Assembly (NCBI GenBank): GCA_049724395.1
Contig: JAUGWO010000008.1
Coordinates: 62,001 to 126,000 of the forward strand
Reading direction: 5' to 3'
DNA: 64,000 nucleotides
DNA from: Spongospora subterranea f. sp. subterranea
Taxonomy: Eukaryota > Endomyxa: Phytomyxea > Phytomyxea > Plasmodiophorida
In this document: piece after piece, positions 57,129 to 64,000 of the stretch
Numbering within the stretch: position 1 is the stretch's first letter
Layout: every line of letters starts with the position of its first letter
The notes under the pieces: model-generated
Seen by the model: only the letters and a program-made list of their open reading frames with translations
Told to the model about the DNA's origin: nothing
Database searches by the model: none
Position numbers and translations under genes: made by a program

Positions 57129-58160
57129 CTACATAGCAAACTCCGCTTCGAGCTCGGCCAGATCGGCGTCGATTTGGCTTTCGGCCGAGACAGGAATGGG
57201 CGCTGCGGCTTCTGCGATCATAGTAAGCACAACCAAACTGCACAGCGTAAACTTGAAATAACCGAAACAACGATACTATAACAAATTGAAACTTGAAGAT
57301 TAGGTCGAATACCGACAAGGTTCCCAGTTCCATTACATGAAAACGTGCACAAAAAATTCAACACGCAAACCTTTTTTTCGAGCAGCCGGCAATTTCGAAG
57401 TTGGAACAGTTGGTGTTGCGAGGAAATCTTCCTCCATCTGTAGGCCCTCAAGTTCGGCGAGCTCAGCCTCCAGGTCTTCCTGAACGAAAAACTCAACACT
57501 TTTGCAGATAGGGAAGAGCTCTGATAAACAACGCTCACGTCTTGGTAATTGTTGGTACCGAACGGCTGTGATAAAGCATTATCAACTTCATCGACTTGGC
57601 TGACGGCCTCGTCAACCCCATCCATGATGTCAGCGACATTATCAACATCGCTAAAATCGGTCAGCACAAAAAACAAAACGGGTGAGACTTCAGTAAAAAT
57701 CAAGCGCATACCATGCTTTAAGAGATATTTCGATTGCGTTCTTTCCGTGCTGCATTGCCGTAATAACTTCTTTGTTTGTTGCAGCCGACTCTAGAGCGAA
57801 GATTTGCGTTTCGAGATTCACTCTTTTGCCGAACATCTGCTCGATTTGTTTCTCGAACATTTTTTTCCTTTTCAGTTCGAATAACGCTCCTGTAATTGAG
57901 CATGAATATTACAGTACAACCAGGTGGACCCTCAGCAAAAACAAACAATGGAGAAAGGCGATGAAAAATTAATGTTGGCAATTTTAGCTACCTCTTTTAT
58001 CCTTTTTCTTTGACTTCATTTTGGCTGCTTCCAGACACGCGTCAGCCTGTTTCTGTAAATGATCTTCCCGTTTCCCGAGTTGTGTAATGGTTTCGCGAAG
58101 CATCATGATGCTCTCGTTCATATTGGGCGCAGGCGCCTTCTTTTTTCCAAACAGATTCAT
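57129..58160 (-). CDS. CHMP4: ESCRT-III subunit CHMP4/SNF7 (VPS32)
   Basis: Five exons, 58160-57992, 57889-57712, 57650-57539, 57479-57371 and 57211-57129. All phases agree, giving 216 residues, normal for the family. The start is MNLFGKKKAPAP with a basic amphipathic N-terminus. The helical hairpin continues with LRETITQLGKREDHLQKQAD, GALFELKRKKMFEKQIEQM and MQHGKNAIEIS. The acidic C-terminal region includes DVDNVADIMDGVDEAVSQVD, EDLEAELAELEGLQMEEDF and the final DLAELEAEFAM. SNF7 forms the membrane-remodelling filaments of ESCRT-III in multivesicular body sorting and cytokinesis. Confidence 0.95.
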
Positions 58161-58281
58161 GACAGAAAACGTAAAATCGGCGCCCACAGATAAAACCGGC
58201 CCTTGGTCAGCGACCTGGTTGGCGATGTATTTCTGGATCCGTCCTGGTCGGATGAGCCACTCCGACAATGAATATCGCCGT

Positions 58282-58575
58282 CAATGGATATGATCGCCAT
58301 AGTGTATATTGTGTAAATACACTCTCCAACAACGATCGCCATAGTGTATATTGTGTAAATACACTCTCCAACAACGATCGCCATAGTGTATATTGTGTAA
58401 ATACACTCTCCAGCACCGATCGCCATAGTGTATATTGTGTAAATACACTCTCCAACCATAGTGTATATTGTGTAAATACACTCTCCAGCACCGATCGCCA
58501 TAGTGTATATTGTGTAAATACACTCTCCAACACCGATCGCCTTAGTGTATATTGTATAAATACACTCTTCCATTC
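58282..58575. repeat. ~42-bp minisatellite, seven units, each a potential hairpin
   Basis: Units contain AGTGTATATTGTGTAAATACACT, whose ends AGTGTAT and ATACACT are complementary. Spacing is 42-43 bp except one 33-bp unit. Located about 120 bp upstream of the CHMP4 start codon, in its presumed promoter or 5' UTR. Confidence 0.92.
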
Positions 58576-58619
58576 CGATCACATGTCCTGTAGTGCTTGT
58601 TCCATCATTCACATTCGTT

Positions 58620-59109
58620 GGCACAGACCTTTGGGGTTTTCGAGCAGTCTTTTTTGACAAAAATGATATGTCTCATAAGTTTCAATATGCTGGACATCGA
58701 TATGAAATTGGCCGCGTAAGCGAAATGGTCCACGTATCAGGAGGTGTTCCGTGTTGGTCATGGCCAGACATTCGTTTGGCTCGGAATTGTGCTGTGCCGA
58801 GCCTGATCAAGGATGACAAACCTTCCGCTGACAAGGGTTACAGAGATGGGCGTAAACATTCCTTGACTCCAATTGAATATCCGTCATCAGAACAGGATCA
58901 TCTGCTGAACCGTCAACTCACATTATTACACGCACTACACGAAATGGTCAACAAACGATTCAAACACTTTCGGTGATAAAGAACAATTCAAACATTCCCG
59001 AAAGCAACATCAGGTAGTTGTTGCTGCCTGTGCGAATCTGGTGCAGTTGAAGCTGATCGGGCAGCCTTTACCTGAAGCACATAAAATGCTGTTCAAGGCG
59101 TTTCGTTAA
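58620..59109 (+). pseudogene. Harbinger/DDE_4-type transposase relic
   Basis: Encodes KNDMSHKFQYAGHRYEIGRV, PDIRLARN, KPSADKGYRDGRKHSLTP and ALHEMVNKRFKHFR. After a frameshift it continues with FGDKEQFKHSRKQHQVVVAA and CANLVQLKLIGQPLPE, ending at 59109. The ADKGYR and NKRFKHF motifs are typical of the DDE_4 family. N-terminal part missing; no TIRs found. Confidence 0.75.
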
Positions 59110-59998
59110 CCTATAGAATTCCCCAGTGTACAACCGTCAGTAATCAATACGCTTTTGATGATTTCCAACAAAGACCGCATCTTCCTGTAGAGGTCCTTGG
59201 TATCACGGAATCCGAACTGATTGGAAAGTGTCAAATGGGTTTATTAATTTCATTGTATTGTCCATGTTAACGCACTTTCGCTCACAATCCCCAATTTTCA
59301 AGAATCAGGGCACCGGCGATGGTCTGTTTCGAAACAGTTTCCTCAGGTGTGTGGAAATATCGACAACCAACCCATGCCCTAATGCTGATGTGCGAAACGG
59401 GGCATCTGGACAACAGCGCCTAACTCAACCTGTTTGTTGACCAGCGAGAGATGTACCGCTTCATCGGGATTGTTTTCATGCCTCCGACTATATCGACGTT
59501 AGAAATGTTTCCACAACAGCAGCAGTTTCGTTGGCCAACCAACAGCCAGGTCTCGTTCAACGCCTTTAACAAGCCGAACAATACTCGCGATCAGTACCCA
59601 CAGGACGCCCCAGAACCGCGAGTCGCCTCATTCCAACCGCTGACGACCGGGTTCATCGACTAAATCCGCTGTGTTGGCCCATCGTAGACCTGCCATTAAC
59701 GATTGTAATCTGCCCCCAACCGACACATAGTAAACGGCGCCCACGACCGCTCTGATCGGCCATTCGGAGGATGTGACCGATTCCGGTATTCCCTGATTTA
59801 TCTGTCCCATTAGCGAAGATATGGCGATACTCGCCGACGATGAACCGTATAGGCCAAAGATCACCCGCAATTGGATCCCTCGTCTTGGTCGAACCATTCG
59901 CGGTGCCCTGGCATCGCCGATGGTATTCACAGCGCGTTGTTGCAACATTTTCGCCGAATCTCATGGATGATTCCCTATAGACGTTCCCCCTATTATAC
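59110..59998. other. No confident gene
   Basis: Overlapping frames on both strands (59451-59663 plus, 59628-59948 minus). The plus frame (PPTISTLEMFPQQQQFRWP) could be a 5' exon of the next small gene, but splice joins could not be established. Confidence 0.3.
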
Positions 59999-60217
59999 GT
60001 GGTGTCAGCTGGGGTTATGGGCGCCACCGCCTTCTCCATACAGAATATGTACCTGACGCCCGGGACGTTCTTCAGCAAAAAGCGCCGGCAGTATGGCTGG
60101 CCGATGCCCGATGACGAGGAGTTCGGCCGGTGGTACATCGAGAAACACTATCGCAGGTATTTCGTCAATCGACAGAAGGCGCTGTGGGAAAAGGCGGGGA
60201 TCCCACACCCCAAATAA
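59999..60217 (+). CDS. Small protein or 3' exon, unknown
   Basis: A 72-codon frame ends with a strongly charged, aromatic-rich C-terminus (SKKRRQYGWPMPDDEEFGRW, then EKHYRRYFVNRQKALWEKAG). The composition looks like real protein rather than chance. It may be a complete microprotein starting at the ATG in VSAGVMGAT, or the last exon of a gene beginning near 59450. Family not recognised. Confidence 0.4.
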   Translation: MVSAGVMGATAFSIQNMYLTPGTFFSKKRRQYGWPMPDDEEFGRWYIEKHYRRYFVNRQKALWEKAGIPHPK

Positions 60218-60571
60218 ACAGGCAGCCGTATTAGGGTTTCGTTATCTCCCGCCTTTGACAACCCTCGAAGGTAGTTTGATATCTGGTGAACGAGAACAGG
60301 TTCATATTTCCAACAGAGGTTTTCTCCAAATTCATGTACTTTCCCCGACGACGTTTACAAAATCGTCGTTGGTTTTACTAAATTGGGAAAACCATTCGAT
60401 AACCGTTTTTTCAAACAGTCGGCGCCAATTGCTTATGCGGATTAGCAAAATGAAACAGCAAACGCAAGCGTTGACCATGGTGCCGAAGGACCGCGGGGGT
60501 CACGTTCCTGGCGATACACACACCATCAATTGCGTGACGGCGGTGGTTTGGGCCTTGGCGCCATCCGAATC
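60218..60571. other. Intergenic, 5' region of the CAP-Gly/RCC1 gene
   Basis: No feature assigned. The CAP-Gly reading frame may extend some codons upstream of 60572. Confidence 0.4.
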
Positions 60572-63320
60572 ATGGCGTTGGGGTCTGAGGACCTCCCGCT
60601 GGCGATATCGGTAGGGAGTCGGGTCCTGGTCCATCATTCACTGGGCCATGTCCGGTTCATTGGCCAAGTGGATTTCGCCGATGGCGAATGGATCGGTGTC
60701 GAACTTGATTATCCCGGTACAGTCAATCGCTGGTTGCCCAAAAACAACAACGCCATTTAACTGTGTTATCAAGTTGGCAACAACGATGGCAAAGTTGAAG
60801 ATACACGTTATTTTAGCTGTAGCTCTAGACACGGTGTGTTCATGCGCCGAAAACAGGTCTTTGCAAACTATTTTTGTGTCAAGGACGTTTTCGTTTGAGT
60901 TTGGATCGAATATTCCATCATGTGTAAAATCACTAAGTGCTTCGTTTGAGAATACTGATGATGACGTGAAAACTGCTTCTTTTCAACGACCTATTGCCCG
61001 TGATTCAACCTGACGTGTTCACCAGGTTCGATCGGTTCTGGACGAAAGGCCCGATAGCGAGGATCAGCGTTGGGGGAATGACGCCAGTCCATCGGTACCC
61101 GATATCCAGCAGGATTGCAGTGGGGTCTATACCGAACAGGAGATCGATCGCATTGGAGGTATGTGCCTATAATCCGTTGATCGTCATCGCCATGGAACGT
61201 AACTGGCGCCAACTCTATGCCAGGTGTTACACATAATGGCGATACACCCTATGAACGAATCTGGGTGTTCGGCGGAGAATCACCTGGGGCAACTGGGTCT
61301 GGGTCACCAGCGCAGCAATACGCTGGTGCCAGCGTTACTTGACCTTTTCCATCAGTACGATGATCGCCAGATCCTGCTGCAGGTGGTGTTCGGCGGCAGT
61401 CAAACTCTGGCGTTGACCGCCTATGAGCAACGGGCTCCTCGCGTGCTCACCAGTGGAAGCTGTTCGATTGGGGCCGGGATTCCCGGCGCCGAACGCGATT
61501 GTATTGTGTTCAAACCGCTGGCGTTAACGCCCCACGATTCCACGATCTCAGCGATCGGTGCCAGTGCAACACTTTGCGCCATTGGCTATGTGGACGGTCT
61601 GGTAGTCGTCTGGGGCGCGTGGTCTACGGAAACCAAGCTAGCGACATCGGGGATTGTTGCACTGCAATGCGCCGGCGACCGTCTCGTGATCTTGGACGAG
61701 AATGGGCGTGTAACTTTGTTCGACAAGGACATTATATCGATTCATGTGCTGTTTGACGACGCCCATAGCACACCTATCAAAACCATCGCCTGTAGCTTAA
61801 CTACGTGTCTGGCGCTATCAGGTCCCAATATTCATTTACTGTTTCCTTGACTGAAACTATGTTGTGTTCGTCGGTTATCGTGTTAATCGATGCAATTGGG
61901 ATTGTTTAGTCGTTTTTCAAGTGGTATTGAAAAAAAAAGGATTTATCATTTATTATCGGCATTTTTGCAATGGCAAAACTCTGTTGTCTTATTTCTGATT
62001 TCCGGCTTCCTGTCTGCTGAGTAATTTGCACTATACGGCTGTAGAGACGGGTTGCGTATGGGCATGGCCTGCGGACGGTTTTCCCGGTTCAGATCGGGCG
62101 ATAAGCGCTCAGAAAATCGATATCGGCGCCGTTATCGAACAGATCGACTGCGGAGATCGTCATTATCTCGCATTATCTGGTAATTCGACACAGACCCTAT
62201 TTCACCTGCAATGTTCGACGCGCTCATTCATGGCCAGACGATGGCGATATATTTGTGTGGGGCTGTGGTGAATATGGCGCTCTTGGAACGGGGTCCTTAC
62301 AAGATCAGGCAGAACCCATTATGCTGCCTTCCCTTTGCCGATCGGTGGTTCAGATCACCGCCGGGGCGCGCCACTCCATGTGTCTAACGGACCAAGGACG
62401 CGTCTGTTCTTGGGGCGACGGGTCCCAAGGGCAGCTGTACGAAAACCGATGTTTCGCTGACATGATTCGGTTCTCACGAATTTTAGTGGCCATGGCGACG
62501 TTTCCAGCTTCACCATCCCGCATCCGATCATCTCCCTAGACGGAAAAGGCGTCAAGCATATTCTTGCTGGTCCGGCACAATCTTTAGCATTTACACAACC
62601 GTTTATTGGTAATATTTCTGCAGAACTTTTCTGTCCACTCTAAAAAAGTCGTGCAGCTCCAACGCTGGTGCCCTCGTTAGTGACGTCGGAATTCAACGTC
62701 GATGCAGTTTCAGCACCGAGCATGTCTGAGCCGCCGTCATCGTTGAACGGGTTCAATGGCACTTTTGCCAGCGACTGCCTTGAGTTCGTTTCACAGTCTC
62801 CACGAAACAGCGCTACGCTGCTCTACGTTTGGAACGGGCGGCACTTAGGTCGGCATTTGTCAACATCGTCTTCCTGAGAGTAGGAATTTGTTGTTTCGTT
62901 CTTGAATTTCGTTTCTATTTCTGTCCTTGACATGAAGCTACTGTTTTGAGCTAACATGTGTTTTTATAAGAGGTGGACGCCATCGAATCGGATCGAGTTC
63001 AGCTTGTTCATCGATGCGTGCATTTCGAGGTCAGTGAGGAGATTCCATATCGTGGCGCATTAAACTTCTACCTTCGTAAGTGCTACGACCGCGATGCGTA
63101 CGTTTTCAAGCATCTAACGACGACGGCGGTGAAACACGAATGCCGAGATCATCGGTCAATCAAGGGCACATTGCTGCTCGTCTGTCAAGTTCGCGCGCTC
63201 TCAGCAGTAGCGGGAACAGATTCCATCCCCGACTGGATCAGCTGGTTTCTTGACGCATTTCACCCGCTGGATGTCGCTCCTCGTTTTGTGCAACTGGCAC
63301 CCCCTCCTGCACCTTCATGA
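60572..63320 (+). CDS. CAP-Gly and RCC1-repeat protein
   Basis: Nine exons with matching phases: 60572-60716, 60774-60856, 61026-61158, 61224-61821, 62045-62179, 62238-62436, 62487-62608, 62657-62848 and 62971-63320, about 650 residues. The N-terminal CAP-Gly domain reads VGSRVLVHHSLGHVRFIGQV, WIGVELDYPVGNNDGKV and RYFSCSSRHGVFMRR. RCC1-type blades follow: ENHLGQLGLGHQRSN, CLALSETGCVWAW, DIFVWGCGEYGALGTGS, ITAGARHSMCLTDQGRVCSW and GQLGHGDVSSF. The C-terminal ~180 residues are unrecognised. Exon 4 needs one base adjusted near 61270. The exon 2-3 link, which fuses the two domains, rests on phase agreement and a CAG acceptor only; two separate genes are possible. CAP-Gly binds EEY-type tails of tubulin and partners. 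Confidence 0.7.
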
Positions 63321-63480
63321 TTCTCCATATTCCTACTCACATTTTCTAAATTTCGTGTAATATGTGCTGTTAACAGGGTCATAGTTTTCGCTATATTTTC
63401 GTTCAACTGCGCTGCCAACGATAGAAGCTATTTTCTAGCACAATTGAACTTTTAACAGTGAAATATAGCAGGATATTTGG

Positions 63481-63977
63481 TCAATCAGCCTTTTTGGACT
63501 TGAATGATGATTTTCTCTCCATCATTTTGCTGGATGGCAATGGCGTTCGTGTACGACCAGAAAGATACTTGACCCGTTGACGACACATGTGCAAAAACAT
63601 GAACGGAGATCCCGGAACGTAGAGCGCAATGATGAGCTGTAACAACCGAGCCCAAGAAAACTCAAAGTTCCACACGTTCGGCATGGCGATCGACCACTGC
63701 TGAGTTTTGAAAAAAAATCCCAAACTGTTGTAAATGCATAGCGTTTCGGCAACGAACCCCATCGGATATAAAATCTGTAATACATAAGAATGACAACGGC
63801 GTCAAGAAAATGTGCAAATTGATCGCATACCAAAAATCCAGAGTATCGAAGCCATAAGAGAGGGTAAGGAACCGAGCCGAAACTGTTGACGGCGTAATAT
63901 AGATATCGGGGCACTTCAGCACAGGACCAGGCAACGCATAGCATGGCGACACACCAATTGGTTTGGACAGACTGGAC
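63481..63977 (-). CDS. HACD: Very-long-chain 3-hydroxyacyl-CoA dehydratase (HACD/PHS1), 5' part outside the window
   Basis: Two exons seen, 63977-63831 and 63774-63481, joined in phase over a 56-bp intron; an acceptor at 63978 implies more exons beyond 64000. The family core is clear: LCVAWSCAEVPRYLYY, GSVPYPLLWLRYSGFLILYP and MGFVAETLCIYNSL, then WNFEFSWARLLQLI and FMFLHMCRQRVKYL. The Tyr and Glu of the YPxGxxxE-like stretch are the expected catalytic residues. It removes water from 3-hydroxyacyl-CoA in the ER elongation cycle. The Lys-rich C-terminus fits ER retention. Confidence 0.9.
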
Positions 63978-64000
63978 CTATTGCCGAAAATCAACAATCA

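Noticed and set aside
58157-58660. Long minus-strand frames with GECIYTIYTMAI repeats as a protein
   Set aside because: They arise from a 42-bp minisatellite whose period is a multiple of three; no other coding signal.

Overview
Eukaryotic nuclear DNA. The coding sequences are split by short GT-AG introns (about 48-300 bp), often with a CTRAY-like branch sequence (CTGAC, CTAAC, CTGAT) near the acceptor. Three U2 spliceosomal RNA genes and five tRNA-Glu genes are present. Compact genes, ~55-bp introns and Ty1/copia, Ty3/gypsy, hAT and Harbinger remnants fit an early-diverging (possibly flagellated) fungus or a related protist. A CKK microtubule-minus-end domain and a CAP-Gly/RCC1 protein suggest a lineage with an elaborate microtubule system. 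The species cannot be named from this sequence.

Layout. 1-8245 (-): most of a large ZNFX1-type helicase gene, running off the left edge. 8.9-12.1 kb: transposase and gypsy integrase relics. 12.5-14.6 kb: U2 snRNA (-) and a seven-exon CDK7-like kinase (+). 14.7-20.3 kb (-): a ~1,660-residue RRM protein of unknown role. 20.5-34.8 kb: gene-poor, with long imperfect inverted repeats, four tRNA-Glu genes and broken copia/gypsy pieces in both orientations. 35.3-42 kb: second U2 gene, a rhodanese-domain protein, a multi-pass membrane protein, a fifth tRNA-Glu and pyrroline-5-carboxylate reductase. 42.7-45.1 kb: a complete-looking hAT transposon with TIRs and an exact 8-bp target duplication. 45.4-54.2 kb: third U2 gene, hAT ends, copia and gypsy pieces and an unknown gene. 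54.4-64 kb: housekeeping genes: INO80C/IES6, CKK-domain protein, CHMP4/SNF7, CAP-Gly-RCC1 protein and a 3-hydroxyacyl-CoA dehydratase at the right edge.

The housekeeping genes are functionally unrelated (transcription and chromatin, ESCRT-III, microtubules, proline and fatty acid synthesis) and form no obvious cluster. The strongest unexplained signal is the repeated folding of mobile-element sequence into head-to-head inverted copies: at least eight cases, from near-identical to clearly diverged arms. The second is the set of three identical dispersed U2 genes sharing an upstream element and TATA box at fixed 22-nt spacing. Several otherwise intact genes need one single-base frame correction, so assembly indels or recent decay should be kept in mind.
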